Counted from the first letter of the stretch, positions 17,671-26,862 are shown. The stretch: 35,342 bases of DNA from Crocinitomicaceae bacterium (GCA_029254025.1 JAQWYK010000013.1:1-35342); one strand, 5' to 3'. Made by a program: numbers and translations. The notes: generated by a model not told the origin, from the letters alone.

Positions 17671-19314
17671 ATGGTAACCTTTACAGTATTATTTAGTTTG
17701 TTTTCAGGTATAATTACCACTACTGCATTTGCAAAAAACATTGGAGGAAGTGTTAAAGCCATCAGTCATTACATACTAGGCTTGGTCGTTTTAATCTTAT
17801 CAATTGACTATTTTTCCGTGGAAGGATCAGAAGAAGTTGCCCCGCTGCCACTTTATCTGTTATCGATATTAAGCATATTATTCTTTTTGGGAGAACTTAC
17901 CAAACATAAATACAGTTTGGGATGGAATTTATTACCTATTACATTGACGGGGCCCTTATTTTTGGCTCCGCAAATTGAGCTTACTGCATTTCTCGGAAGT
18001 GGAACAGACGGAATAGATGGAATTTTGGTGATTGCTGCATTAAGCGCTACAACTCCTTTCCTTACTCACTTAGCAAAGTTAGGAATTAGTAACTTGATCA
18101 TTCGATTTGGCAGTATCCAATGGGCTGACAATGAAGACAACTACCTTGAAAGTCTGGTTTCATATGCTTTTATCGGTGGAATATCTGCTCTTGGTTTATT
18201 TCTCTCAGGATACGCTGGCCTGTTAGTAGCAGGAACGTTCTATACTGGAGCATCTCTCGTTGCGCGCAATAAATTAGGACTTAAAAATGATATTATATTA
18301 AGTGCCGGGAGCGCCCTCTATTTAATTGTAGCCATGTTAATCTTATTAGAATATGGAGACTATGACAACCTTGACTTCACCCGTGGCGAAATATTAGAAG
18401 GAGCTTTTGTTGGAGGCTTCATGATTCTCATCTACGATTTACTCCTTCTTCTTGCCCGATTCAATTCTGGAAAGTGGAAGGCAATTCTTACACTCAAAGC
18501 AATTATATTCCCTATTATAGCTATTGGAGCTTTGGCGTTTGCTTACACTCAGCTCGAGCGACTAGGTGGATTATTATCTTTAGCAGCTGTTCTTGTTAGT
18601 TTGGCGTTAATTAGTATTCTATTTTCGCTCTTTAAAGATTATACCTTTATTGGATTGAAATTGATTACGGTTGGAAGTGTTTTTCTTATAACCCCATACA
18701 TCTTACCAGTGCAGCAATCATCTTCTATTGATTTAGCATCTCTCGGGATTAAAACCGAAACCAAAGATCAGAGTTCGCCCAACAACGTCGTAAGAGAACC
18801 AGAGGGAAAATCCTTTGAAGAAGCCATTGGGAAGTGGAAAATAAACGAAGAAAATTCCAAGATATTCTTTGAACTCGGTCCAGAAAAAGGCAGGACAAAA
18901 GGAGAATTTCAAGTTGTAAAGGGTAATTTTGACATTAAAGAGATCATCGAAAACTCAACAATTCAAGTCACTCTTCCTGTAAAATCACTCACTACCTTTA
19001 TTGGTCCGAGAGATGAGCACCTTATGGAAAAAGATTATTTTCACGAAGCAAAATATCCCGAAATCACTTTTGTATCAAAATCTATCTCACAAAAAGACGA
19101 TGGATTATTGGTTACTGGAGATTTTACCATGATGGGCGTATCTAAAAAATTAGAAGTCAAGCTAAAACTTATTGGAAAAGGAGAAAAAGACGGCTACCCG
19201 GTTATTGTAATATGGGGAAGTTCAACACTCAATCGAACTGATTTTGGGATGGCATCTTCGGCTAAAATTGGGGACATCGTGGAGTTTACGTATGAGGTTC
19301 AACTGGAGAAATAG
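17671..19314 (+). CDS. Polytopic membrane protein fused to a C-terminal YceI domain
   Basis: The 547-aa protein has two parts. Residues 1-350 contain about ten to twelve hydrophobic segments, for example around 29-50, 58-76, 159-197, 207-228 and 240-263. Residues about 386-547 form a YceI-like lipocalin-type domain: WKINEENSKIFFELG at its start, then FIGPRDEHLMEKDYFHEAKYPEITF, TGDFTMMGVSKKLEVKL and NRTDFGM near the end. YceI proteins are usually small, secreted and bind polyisoprenoid lipids or quinones. Joining one to an integral membrane domain of this size is unusual. I infer that the YceI domain faces the periplasm and handles an isoprenoid lipid with the membrane part. The membrane half does not match a transporter family I recognise. 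The gene appears monocistronic. Confidence 0.82.
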   Translation: MVTFTVLFSLFSGIITTTAFAKNIGGSVKAISHYILGLVVLILSIDYFSVEGSEEVAPLPLYLLSILSILFFLGELTKHKYSLGWNLLPITLTGPLFLAPQIELTAFLGSGTDGIDGILVIAALSATTPFLTHLAKLGISNLIIRFGSIQWADNEDNYLESLVSYAFIGGISALGLFLSGYAGLLVAGTFYTGASLVARNKLGLKNDIILSAGSALYLIVAMLILLEYGDYDNLDFTRGEILEGAFVGGFMILIYDLLLLLARFNSGKWKAILTLKAIIFPIIAIGALAFAYTQLERLGGLLSLAAVLVSLALISILFSLFKDYTFIGLKLITVGSVFLITPYILPVQQSSSIDLASLGIKTETKDQSSPNNVVREPEGKSFEEAIGKWKINEENSKIFFELGPEKGRTKGEFQVVKGNFDIKEIIENSTIQVTLPVKSLTTFIGPRDEHLMEKDYFHEAKYPEITFVSKSISQKDDGLLVTGDFTMMGVSKKLEVKLKLIGKGEKDGYPVIVIWGSSTLNRTDFGMASSAKIGDIVEFTYEVQLEK

Positions 19315-19333
19315 AATTAATGGACTTCGTCAA

Positions 19334-19392
19334 GTTGCAGGTTGCAGGTTCGAACTTAACTTGAACATGTAACGTGCGCAGCGTCAAACTTG
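19334..19392. repeat. Short degenerate intergenic repeat
   Basis: GTTGCAG occurs twice in tandem (19334-19347), followed by GTT. CAAGTT at 19331 is mirrored by AACTTG at 19358 and 19387. It looks like a member of a dispersed intergenic repeat, but only one locus is visible here. Confidence 0.35.
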
Positions 19393-19425
19393 AAACCCTT
19401 CTAACTCATCTTATCCAAAATTCCC

Positions 19426-19433
19426 TACATTTG
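19426..19433 (+). promoter_or_regulatory. Possible -7 element very close to the DUF2279 gene start
   Basis: TACATTTG matches TAnnTTTG exactly but ends only five bases before the ATG at 19439, and no -33 box is properly spaced. If functional, the transcript would be leaderless or start at a downstream codon. Confidence 0.25.
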
Positions 19434-19438
19434 ATGGT

Positions 19439-20350
19439 ATGAAACCCCTGTTAATGATTTTCGCATTGGTCATTACCTGCCTTAGCTTTAGTCAGAACAA
19501 TGGTTTCTTTAAGCCAAGTGATTCGCTTCATAAAAAAAGAGTTGTTGGTTTATCTGTTAGCTTGGGCGCTGCCTCTGTCGGAAGCCTCGTTGGACTTGGC
19601 ACTATTTGGTACGACGACCTTGGAGCTAATGGATTCAAATTTAGAGATGATGCCACCCAATGGTATCAAATGGACAAAGCAGGGCACGCTTATGCAGGTT
19701 ACCTCATTCATAATTCGATTTATCACCGTTATAAGTGGGCAGGGGTCAACGAAAAAAACAGTCTTCTCATTGGAGCTGCAACCAGCGCTTGCTATTTACT
19801 TTCATTTGAATTACTCGATGGACTAAGCAGCGACTGGGGTTTTTCATGGACAGATATAAGTGCGAATACTTTAGGAGGCTTCCTATTTTACACCCAACAG
19901 CGCTGGTGGAACGAGCAACGCATTCGAATGAAGTTTAGCAGTTCCCCCTCTCCCTATGCACAATACCGCCCTGCAGTGCTAGGATCAAACTTTGCAGAAC
20001 GCCTGCTCAAAGACTATAACGGCCAAACTTATTGGTTCAGTTTTAATCCTTATTCTTTTCTGACGGAAGACTCACGGTTTCCAGCATGGATAAATGTTGC
20101 CTTCGGGTATTCCATTGACCAACGATTGTTTGGATCTGAAAATAGTGGGAGTATTAACTATAATGGTGAATTATTATCGTTCACATCAAAAAGGCAGTAC
20201 TTGTTTTCATTAGACATCGACTTACAAAGAATCCCAGTGAATAGACCCTGGTTAAGATCCTTCTTTCTCGGATTGAACCATCTTAAAATACCTTTTCCGG
20301 CAATAGAATTCTCTAATACCGGCATAAAATTCCACGGAATATACTTTTAA
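19439..20350 (+). CDS. DUF2279-family envelope protein
   Basis: The 303-aa protein has a signal peptide ending in LSFSQ. The core has the DUF2279 pattern: MDKAGHAYAGYLI (Met78 to about 90), FELLDGLSSDWGFSWTDISANTLGG (starting near Glu124) and hydrophobic glycine-rich helices. The His, Glu and Asp residues are conserved-looking but no reaction is known. Lengths near 300 aa are common for Bacteroidota members, where the second half is strand-rich and may associate with the outer membrane. It converges on the solitary porP/sprF gene with the two stop codons overlapping by four bases. The start at 19439 is supported by the signal peptide; Met6 is an alternative. The function is unknown. Confidence 0.7.
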   Translation: MKPLLMIFALVITCLSFSQNNGFFKPSDSLHKKRVVGLSVSLGAASVGSLVGLGTIWYDDLGANGFKFRDDATQWYQMDKAGHAYAGYLIHNSIYHRYKWAGVNEKNSLLIGAATSACYLLSFELLDGLSSDWGFSWTDISANTLGGFLFYTQQRWWNEQRIRMKFSSSPSPYAQYRPAVLGSNFAERLLKDYNGQTYWFSFNPYSFLTEDSRFPAWINVAFGYSIDQRLFGSENSGSINYNGELLSFTSKRQYLFSLDIDLQRIPVNRPWLRSFFLGLNHLKIPFPAIEFSNTGIKFHGIYF

Positions 20351-21378
20351 TTGATACGAGTTCGTGAAGCTGCACCGAAAGGATTCGGAAGAACAAATCG
20401 AAGAAAAAACTCTATCCCTCCTCTACCGCGCGAAGCTTCTGTTAAAGACGACACATTAAAGTCATACGCAACCCCTAAGGAATAGCTAGAATACTCCATC
20501 ATAAACTTAGCTACAAATGCATCTCCAACACGATAAAACGCACCTAAAGAAGTAGCCAACTCCTGAATAAATCCAGTCACCTTCGAACCTTCAGTCACAA
20601 TCACACGAACATATGTTCCTCCAAGGATTTCTTGATGCGGACCTTGTCGATTATAATAGATTGCAGGAACTAATGAGAAATTGGAATTTCGAATTCCGTA
20701 ATCTGCATTCACAAACGCCGAGAAGCGAACAGCTAAATCATCTTCTCCGCCAGCAAGAAATGAAGAAGACGGTCTATTGACATGAAAAGCAGCCAATCCA
20801 GCAGTTAGCTTAAACTGATCATTGCCGCGCATGTACTTTTCATTTTTCTTGTAATGGTATACGATTCCTGCTCCTGCATCAAAGTGAGTGAAATTTGAAG
20901 TTGCAAAACTTTCTCCGGTCGACAACCCGGCATTGAATCCTGTACCTATATATTGACTTTCCCACAAACCAGCAGCGGGATCAATACCTCGCTGGCCAAA
21001 ACCTCCTTGTATCGCCATGCCAATGGTACTATTGCGATCGATAAATAAATGATAGGCTAGACTTAAATTCACATTCGTTGTTGTCATTCTCACATCACCA
21101 GCTTGATCATTGAATACATTAACACCTCCAGCCAGAAAACCATTTCCACCTTGTTTTTCTTTAAATCTCCAATCCACAGAACCACCTATTGTTTGAAATG
21201 GAAAAGCCACACTATTCCACTGATTTCGATAGTTAATGACCGCCTGAAGATTTTGCTCGGCACCCGCCAATGCAGGATTCAAATTCAAAGGAGAGAACCG
21301 CATTTGTGAAAAGTGAATATCTTGACCCCACGACATAAGTGTCGCTGCAATAAGAAGCATAGAAGTAATTGCCTTCAT
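20347..21378 (-). CDS. PorP/SprF-family outer-membrane protein, solitary
   Basis: The 343-aa product has the family signature just after its signal peptide (ending MSWGQ): DIHFSQMRFSPLNLNPALAG, then INYRNQWNSVAFPFQT. Strand-rich sequence follows with repeated GVNVFND- and GAGIVYHYKK-type turns. Relatives support T9SS export or surface attachment of type B cargo. Unlike the other two copies in this window, it has no adjacent cargo gene: upstream is the pnp terminator and downstream the converging DUF2279 gene. It could serve cargo encoded elsewhere. A candidate promoter lies just upstream. Confidence 0.88.
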   Translation of the reverse strand: MKAITSMLLIAATLMSWGQDIHFSQMRFSPLNLNPALAGAEQNLQAVINYRNQWNSVAFPFQTIGGSVDWRFKEKQGGNGFLAGGVNVFNDQAGDVRMTTTNVNLSLAYHLFIDRNSTIGMAIQGGFGQRGIDPAAGLWESQYIGTGFNAGLSTGESFATSNFTHFDAGAGIVYHYKKNEKYMRGNDQFKLTAGLAAFHVNRPSSSFLAGGEDDLAVRFSAFVNADYGIRNSNFSLVPAIYYNRQGPHQEILGGTYVRVIVTEGSKVTGFIQELATSLGAFYRVGDAFVAKFMMEYSSYSLGVAYDFNVSSLTEASRGRGGIEFFLRFVLPNPFGAASRTRIN

Positions 21379-21399
21379 TCGATTGCCAATTAATTTTCA

Positions 21400-21432
21400 C
21401 GAAAATAGTTGTTTTCTTTAATATGTACCAAA
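21400..21432 (-). promoter_or_regulatory. Candidate promoter for the solitary porP/sprF gene
   Basis: On the minus strand a TTTG (21432-21429) is followed after 21 bases by TATTTTCG (21407-21400), which matches TAnnTTTG at all but one position. The start codon is 21 bases further on. Confidence 0.4.
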
Positions 21433-21490
21433 TAACACCAATAACAAAATCCAAATTGAGGGGGCACCCCATCCATGAAACAACTAAAAT

Positions 21491-21522
21491 AAAAAGAGCC
21501 CATTGCTTTTCTTCAATGGGCC
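21491..21522 (-). terminator. Rho-independent terminator after pnp
   Basis: On the minus strand GCCCATTG (21521-21514) pairs with CAATGGGC (21505-21498) around an eight-base loop, followed by CTCTTTTT. It lies about 25 bases after the pnp stop. Confidence 0.88.
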
Positions 21523-21545
21523 CTGTCATTATTGGTGACTATATT

Positions 21546-23681
21546 TTATTCAGCTTTTTCTGGCTTTGGTAATAACACCTTACGCGAAAGTTTCCACTTT
21601 TTCGTCTTCGGATCTTGTCCCATCACTTTAAACTTAACGATGTCTCCTTCTTTGGCAACATCTTCCATTTTAGCAATGCGCTCGTGAGCAAATTCAGATA
21701 CGTGAATCAATCCATCTGTACCTGGTAATATTTCAACGAAACATCCGTAAGCTTGAACAGACTTGATTTTTCCTTCATACTCAGCACCATCTTCGACTGT
21801 TGGAGGGAAAGCAATTTGACGAACAGCTTTCAAGGCGCCATCCATTGCTTCTTTTCCTTCAGCAAGAATTTGAACCATACCCTCACCTGTTGCTTCGTCT
21901 TCAACAATTGTAATGGTTGCTCCAGTGTCTTTCTGAATCTGCTGAATGATTTTACCACCAGGCCCGATGATTGCTCCGATAGAGTCATTCGGAACTCTAA
22001 ACGATTCAATTCGCGGTGCAGTAGGCTTTAATTCTGGCCGAGGCTCAGAAATCGTCTCTAACAATTTACCTAAAATATGTAAACGTCCTGCTTTTGCTTG
22101 ATCTAATGCTTCTATTAGCACTTCGTATGGAAGTCCGTCCACTTTAATATCCATTTGACACGCAGTAATTCCATCTTCCGTTCCCGTAATCTTAAAGTCC
22201 ATATCACCTAAATGATCCTCGTCACCAAGAATATCTGACAATACCGCATACTTACCTTCTTCATTCATTACTAATCCCATAGCAATCCCGGAAACAGGTG
22301 CTTTAATTGGAATACCACCATCCATTAATGCAAGCGTACCCGCACAAACTGTTGCCATGGATGAAGAACCATTAGATTCAAGAATTTCAGAAACCAATCG
22401 AATAGTGTAAGGATTATCTTCTGGTAAAACTGGTTTCAACGCTCTTAACGCCAAGTTACCGTGACCAATCTCACGACGAGAAGTACCACGAACTGGATAT
22501 GCCTCTCCAGTGGAGAATGGAGGGAAATTATAATGCAACATAAACGACTCCGTTCCCTGGTAGGTTGCTGCATCAATCATCTGTTCTTGCATTCTTCCTC
22601 CAAGTGTTAACGTAGTCAATGACTGCGTCTCCCCTCTCGTAAAAATGGAAGATCCATGTACCATTGGCAAGTAATCAATCTCCGACCAAATCGGGCGGAT
22701 TTCATCAAACTTACGTCCGTCTAAACGGATGCGTTCATTCAACATCACATCGCGAACAGCAGCTTTTTTAGCTTTGCTGAAATAGGTTTCAAAAAATCCT
22801 CCAGCTGCTTCCAATTCTTCTTCAGAAAACTGTGCTTTCGTCTCTTCTTTTACTGCTTTTAAATCATCCGCTCTTTCTGTGCGATTTGCATTACCTTTAC
22901 GAGCTACTGCTTTCAATTTATCGTACGCAAAGTCATTGATTTTCTTTTCAACCTCCTCATTCGTGTCCACATGGTGATACTCTCTTTTTGGATTAGCAGA
23001 TGGAACTTCAGCTGCTAAATCTAATTGAAATTGACATTGCTCCTTAATCGCAGCATGTCCAACTTTTATTGCTTCAACGAGGTCTACTTCTTGAACAAAC
23101 TCCATTTCACCTTCAATCATTACCACGTCCTTCATTGTACCCGCCATCATGATTTCCATGTCTGCGATATCCAATTCAGCTTTAATTGGGTTAACTACGA
23201 ATGATCCGTTAACACGCGCAACTCGCACCTCAGACATTGGCCCATTAAATGGAATGTCGGAAACAGCAAGTGCAGCAGACGCTGCAAAACCTGCCAATGA
23301 GTCCGGAAGGTTAATCCCGTCATACGACATTAATTGAATCATAATTTGCGTTTCCGCACGGTAGTCATCATTAAAAAGAGGTCTTAATGCTCTATCTACT
23401 AAACGCATCACCAAAACTTCTAAATCCGTTGGTCGAGCCTCTCTTCTCAAGAAACCTCCAGGGATACGACCTGCAGCTGCAAATTTTTCACGGTAATCGA
23501 CCGTAAGTGGGAAAAAACCCACACCTTCTTTTGCTTCTTTCGATGATACGACTGTAGCCAATAACATCGTTCCGCCCATTTGTAACACTACAGACCCATC
23601 GGCTTGCTTCGCCAATTTACCAGTCTCTACGGTAATCTCTTTACCTCCTGTAGTGATGGACTTTTTTATTCCTATATTCAT
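21546..23681 (-). CDS. pnp: Polyribonucleotide nucleotidyltransferase (PNPase)
   Basis: The 711-aa protein is full length for the family. It has two RNase PH domains, the first opening near [20 protein letters not shown] and containing [13 protein letters not shown]-like sequence. The second carries [13 protein letters not shown] and the catalytic acidic cluster [18 protein letters not shown] domain follows at about 550-610 ([15 protein letters not shown]) and an S1 domain at about 625-700 ([28 protein letters not shown]). It degrades RNA 3' to 5' by phosphorolysis and can add tails. It lies downstream of rpsO, a widespread arrangement, but a terminator hairpin and a repeat-containing 158-base gap separate them. 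No clear promoter was found in that gap, so partial read-through from rpsO is likely. Confidence 0.98.
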   Translation of the reverse strand: MNIGIKKSITTGGKEITVETGKLAKQADGSVVLQMGGTMLLATVVSSKEAKEGVGFFPLTVDYREKFAAAGRIPGGFLRREARPTDLEVLVMRLVDRALRPLFNDDYRAETQIMIQLMSYDGINLPDSLAGFAASAALAVSDIPFNGPMSEVRVARVNGSFVVNPIKAELDIADMEIMMAGTMKDVVMIEGEMEFVQEVDLVEAIKVGHAAIKEQCQFQLDLAAEVPSANPKREYHHVDTNEEVEKKINDFAYDKLKAVARKGNANRTERADDLKAVKEETKAQFSEEELEAAGGFFETYFSKAKKAAVRDVMLNERIRLDGRKFDEIRPIWSEIDYLPMVHGSSIFTRGETQSLTTLTLGGRMQEQMIDAATYQGTESFMLHYNFPPFSTGEAYPVRGTSRREIGHGNLALRALKPVLPEDNPYTIRLVSEILESNGSSSMATVCAGTLALMDGGIPIKAPVSGIAMGLVMNEEGKYAVLSDILGDEDHLGDMDFKITGTEDGITACQMDIKVDGLPYEVLIEALDQAKAGRLHILGKLLETISEPRPELKPTAPRIESFRVPNDSIGAIIGPGGKIIQQIQKDTGATITIVEDEATGEGMVQILAEGKEAMDGALKAVRQIAFPPTVEDGAEYEGKIKSVQAYGCFVEILPGTDGLIHVSEFAHERIAKMEDVAKEGDIVKFKVMGQDPKTKKWKLSRKVLLPKPEKAE

Positions 23682-23697
23682 ATTTATTTATTTACAT

Positions 23698-23725
23698 TTT
23701 TGAGTTTAGAATTTTGAGTTTAGAA
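23698..23725. repeat. Two 14-base tandem repeats upstream of pnp
   Basis: TTTTGAGTTTAGAA occurs twice in direct succession (23698-23711 and 23712-23725), followed by a partial third copy (TTTAGAATT). The tract lies between the rpsO terminator and the pnp start, so it falls in the pnp leader if transcription reads through. Confidence 0.7.
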
Positions 23726-23773
23726 TTTAGAATTGATAACTCTTAACTCTGTACTATGAATCCTAAATTTAAC

Positions 23774-23812
23774 AAAAAAGGGGACTCCGAATTTCTTCGA
23801 CCGCCCCCTTTT
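23774..23812 (-). terminator. Rho-independent terminator after rpsO
   Basis: On the minus strand AAAAGGGG pairs with CCCCTTTT, with an inner CGAA/TTCG pairing inside the loop, followed by a run of six T residues. It lies within 30 bases of the rpsO stop. Confidence 0.8.
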
Positions 23813-23839
23813 ATTTAATACATTAAATTATGTTTTATC

Positions 23840-24109
23840 TTAACGACGCAAACCTAATTCCTTAACAATCGCACGGTAACGTTCGATATCTTTTTTCTTT
23901 AAATAGTCCAAAAGACTTCTTCTTTTACCAACCAACAACTGAAGTGCTCTTTGTGTACCGTAATCTTTACGATTCTTTTTCAAATGCTCAGTTAAATGAC
24001 TAATTCTATAGGTGAACAATGCAATTTGTCCCTCTGAAGAACCAGTGTCTTTTTCAGATTTTCCGTGTTTTTTGAAAATCTCTTCTTTCTTTTCTGTACT
24101 TAAATACAT
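23840..24109 (-). CDS. rpsO: 30S ribosomal protein S15
   Basis: The 89-aa product matches uS15 over its full length: helical, with [16 protein letters not shown] near the start, [18 protein letters not shown] in the middle and the RNA-binding stretch [15 protein letters not shown] followed by a terminal LGLRR. It binds the central domain of 16S rRNA early in 30S assembly. It is transcribed from a well-formed promoter with a leader of about 40 bases and is followed by a terminator before pnp. Some bacterial S15 proteins repress their own mRNA, but I could not fold a convincing regulatory structure in this short leader. Confidence 0.98.
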   Translation of the reverse strand: MYLSTEKKEEIFKKHGKSEKDTGSSEGQIALFTYRISHLTEHLKKNRKDYGTQRALQLLVGKRRSLLDYLKKKDIERYRAIVKELGLRR

Positions 24110-24157
24110 GCCAATATTGTTTTAAATGATTTTTATGTATGCGACGTTTCGCAGGTG

Positions 24158-24187
24158 CAAAGATAGTTATATTAATTGAGTCTGCAA
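24158..24187 (-). promoter_or_regulatory. Bacteroidota-type promoter of rpsO
   Basis: On the minus strand TTG (24187-24185) is followed after 19 bases by TATCTTTG (24165-24158), an exact match to TAnnTTTG. The rpsO start codon lies about 48 bases downstream. Confidence 0.65.
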
Positions 24188-24276
24188 TCTTTCAGTGCTA
24201 AAAAAATTAATATACCTGTTCTTTTTAATGCAAAATTAAGGATCCGCAATTAGCCCCATAAATGATGATTTGAATA

Positions 24277-24284
24277 TAAATTTG
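24277..24284 (+). promoter_or_regulatory. Possible -7 element upstream of the FadL-like gene
   Basis: TAAATTTG fits TAnnTTTG and lies 64 bases before the start codon. No good -33 TTG is present at normal spacing. A second imperfect match (TAATTTAG, 24325-24332) is nearer the gene, so the true start site is uncertain. Confidence 0.3.
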
Positions 24285-24348
24285 GATAAAATTAATATTT
24301 CATTAAGGTTCTGTAAAAAATTATTAATTTAGAGCGGTAAAAATTGCT

Positions 24349-25578
24349 ATGTATAAATCCTTACTTGTTACGCTAATTTTGATCGTTACAGCAAATTCGA
24401 CTTTTGCCGGAGGATTCCAGGTAAATCTGCAATCCACTCGTAGTTCCGGAATGGGACATACTGGGACAGGACTTCGTCTTGGAGCAGCCAGCGGCTTCTT
24501 CAACCCAGGGGCGCTAGCCTTTGGAAATACAGAAATTTCAATAGGGATTCATTTAATTCGGGCCAATATTAACTATCGGGAATTTGAACCAGGTATTTAC
24601 AGCGCAAACTCTCAAAGCGGAATTGGAACTCCTTTTGCAGCGCATATCTCTTTCAAACCAAACGGAATTTCTAAATTTGTATTTGGGCTCTCAGTGTACA
24701 CTCCTTTTGGAAGTGGAATAAGTTATGCAGACGATTGGAAGGGTCAGTTTTTATTACGTGAAATGGCCCTCAGAACCATTTTTTACCAAGGAACGATTTC
24801 TTACAGGGTGAATGAAAAATTGGGAATCGGTGCTGCATATGTATTTGGGACTGGTGAATTTTCCTTGCGTAGAGGGATTCCAGTTCAATATATAGATGGA
24901 TCATATGGAGAAGCAAATCTTTCTGGAGCAGGACGCGGTCATGGAATTAACGTAGGTGTATTTTACCAGATTGCTGATAACATTTCTATGGGAGCGAGCT
25001 ACCGATCAGGTGTTCAGGTTAACTTAAAAGGAGGAACTGCAAAATTCGATGTCCCATCCTCTTTAAGTGCAAATTTTCCAGAAACTACATTTGATAGTCG
25101 AATTCGGTTACCAAGAGTATTTAATTGGGGAATTGGAATTGATGTTTCCGAAAGAACGACTCTAAGTTTCGATGTAAATTATGTTGCATGGAGCAGTTAT
25201 GACACATTAGGATTTGATTTTGAAGATAACACTGAGCAATTGCAAGACGCTAACTCCCCGCGATTGTATAAGAATGTGCTCATTGCGCGCACGGGAATCG
25301 AGCATAATCTATCTAAAGATATTACAGTTCGTGCTGGAGCATATTATGATTTTACACCTGTTCAAGACGGATACATGACACCTGAAACTCCTGATACAGA
25401 TAAATTGGGTATATGTGCAGGACTTAGCTTTACAATCAATAAAAAAATTCAACTCGATGCCTCCTTCCTTTATATTACAGGAAGTGAACGTGCTGATAGC
25501 AACATTGAATCAGGCTTCGAAGGAAAGTGGAAATCTTCCGCTTTTATTGGAGGCTTCTCATTCAGTTATAAATTTTAA
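24349..25578 (+). CDS. OmpP1/FadL-family outer-membrane transporter
   Basis: The 409-aa product has a signal peptide ending NSTFA, followed at once by GGFQVNLQSTRSSGMGHTGTG, the usual mature N terminus of the OmpP1/FadL family. That N terminus forms the hatch in the barrel. The rest is a 14-strand-type barrel pattern with SVYTPFGSGISYADDWKGQF, ASYRSGVQVNLKGG and a C terminus in FSYKF. FadL-type proteins let hydrophobic compounds such as long-chain fatty acids or aromatics diffuse through the outer membrane. The next gene, eleven bases downstream, encodes a secreted alpha/beta hydrolase, so the pair may release and import a hydrophobic product. The substrate cannot be told from the sequence. 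Confidence 0.88.
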   Translation: MYKSLLVTLILIVTANSTFAGGFQVNLQSTRSSGMGHTGTGLRLGAASGFFNPGALAFGNTEISIGIHLIRANINYREFEPGIYSANSQSGIGTPFAAHISFKPNGISKFVFGLSVYTPFGSGISYADDWKGQFLLREMALRTIFYQGTISYRVNEKLGIGAAYVFGTGEFSLRRGIPVQYIDGSYGEANLSGAGRGHGINVGVFYQIADNISMGASYRSGVQVNLKGGTAKFDVPSSLSANFPETTFDSRIRLPRVFNWGIGIDVSERTTLSFDVNYVAWSSYDTLGFDFEDNTEQLQDANSPRLYKNVLIARTGIEHNLSKDITVRAGAYYDFTPVQDGYMTPETPDTDKLGICAGLSFTINKKIQLDASFLYITGSERADSNIESGFEGKWKSSAFIGGFSFSYKF

Positions 25579-25589
25579 ACTAAAAACAT

Positions 25590-26843
25590 ATGAAAAAAAA
25601 TTACTTATTCGGATTACTTGTTGCAGCGGCTTTCACCACTCAAGCACAACAAGACTGTTCAAACGGCCGTTACGTCGACGAAGTATTTCCAACAATCACA
25701 ACAACAAGCGACATTCAATATGGAGCTAATTTGGACCTAAATGGAAACAACGTTAATCTGTTATTGGATTTGTATGAGCCAACGATAGATACAGAAACCA
25801 ATCGACCTGTAGTCATCTTCATTCATGGTGGAAGTTTTGTCGGAGGTTCAAAAACAGGGAGCGATGTGGTTCCTCTAGCTCAAGCATTTGCGAAAAGAGG
25901 ATTTGTAACAGCTTCCATTAGCTACCGATTAGGAATGAATGGTGTGCCATTCCCTGGTCCGGAGGAAAAAGATGCTATTGAAACGGTAATGCGCGCCACT
26001 CAAGATGCTAGAGCTGCCGTGCGATTCTTCCGGAAATCGATTGATACAGAAGGAAACCCTTACAATATTGACGACACTAAAATATTCATTGCAGGAGTTT
26101 CAGCTGGTGGATTTAGTGCGCTTCATTTAGCGTATTTAGATGATAATACGGAAATACCAGCTCAAGCTGATCAAACCGAACCTGGACTTTCAGGTGGTGT
26201 TGAAGGAGAAAGTGGCAACCCTGGCTACTCCTCTGAAGTTACTGCAATTGTAAATATCGCAGGTGCGCTAGGTGATGTAAATTGGATGCAAGCAGGAGAC
26301 ACTCCCGTTTTGAGCTTACATGGTAACCAAGACGGAACTGTTCCTTATGGTACTGACTTGATTACGTTTTTGGGAATTTATGACATTATGGTAGTTGATG
26401 GGAGTTCAACAGTTCATGCACAAGCAGAAACCCTTGGATTAACACATTGTTTCAAACCACATTTTGGAGCTGATCACGTTCCGCATGTTGGCAATGCTGA
26501 TTATTTGGATACAACCATTAACTATATGTCACAATGGCTCTCAACGTTCACTTGTGGAGGTACAGATTACTGCTATGACTACGCGACAATGTCCATTGAA
26601 GAATATGGACAGTTCGACGTGTCAATCTACCCTAATCCAGCATCCGATAGAATAACAATAGAATCTGGAGAAAAATTGAAGAAAATTAGAATTTCTGATC
26701 TCTCAGGAAAAGTAGTTTGTGAATTGACAACAAATGGAAACTCTACTCTCATTAATATGGTTGAGCTCCAATCGGGCCCTTACTTTATACATTTAGAAAC
26801 TGAGAGTGGAAATGTCCGATTAGAGAAGTTAATGAAATTATAA
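25590..26843 (+). CDS. Secreted alpha/beta hydrolase (esterase-like) with T9SS type A sorting domain
   Basis: The 417-aa product has a signal peptide ending TTQAQ. The hydrolase domain (about 35-315) shows the oxyanion loop HGGSFVGG (His79-Gly86), the nucleophile elbow GVSAGG with Ser171, a plausible acid Asp248 in GNQDGTVPY and a His at 296 or 299. This resembles carboxylesterase/dienelactone hydrolase-type enzymes of the BD-FAE or PHB-depolymerase-like kind. Residues about 345-417 are a T9SS type A signal: VSIYPNPASDRITIE, ISDLSGKVV and a terminal LEKLMKL. The protein should therefore be exported and anchored at, or released from, the cell surface. It forms a likely operon with the FadL-like gene and is followed by a strong terminator. 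Its substrate is unknown; an ester of a lipid or polymer is likely. Confidence 0.88.
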   Translation: MKKNYLFGLLVAAAFTTQAQQDCSNGRYVDEVFPTITTTSDIQYGANLDLNGNNVNLLLDLYEPTIDTETNRPVVIFIHGGSFVGGSKTGSDVVPLAQAFAKRGFVTASISYRLGMNGVPFPGPEEKDAIETVMRATQDARAAVRFFRKSIDTEGNPYNIDDTKIFIAGVSAGGFSALHLAYLDDNTEIPAQADQTEPGLSGGVEGESGNPGYSSEVTAIVNIAGALGDVNWMQAGDTPVLSLHGNQDGTVPYGTDLITFLGIYDIMVVDGSSTVHAQAETLGLTHCFKPHFGADHVPHVGNADYLDTTINYMSQWLSTFTCGGTDYCYDYATMSIEEYGQFDVSIYPNPASDRITIESGEKLKKIRISDLSGKVVCELTTNGNSTLINMVELQSGPYFIHLETESGNVRLEKLMKL

Positions 26844-26862
26844 TTCAACTATTTCACGTGAT

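Noticed and set aside
19439-20350. DUF2279 protein as an acid phosphatase-type membrane enzyme
   Set aside because: The conserved-looking His/Glu/Asp residues do not form the KxxxxxxRP and SGH motifs of that family.
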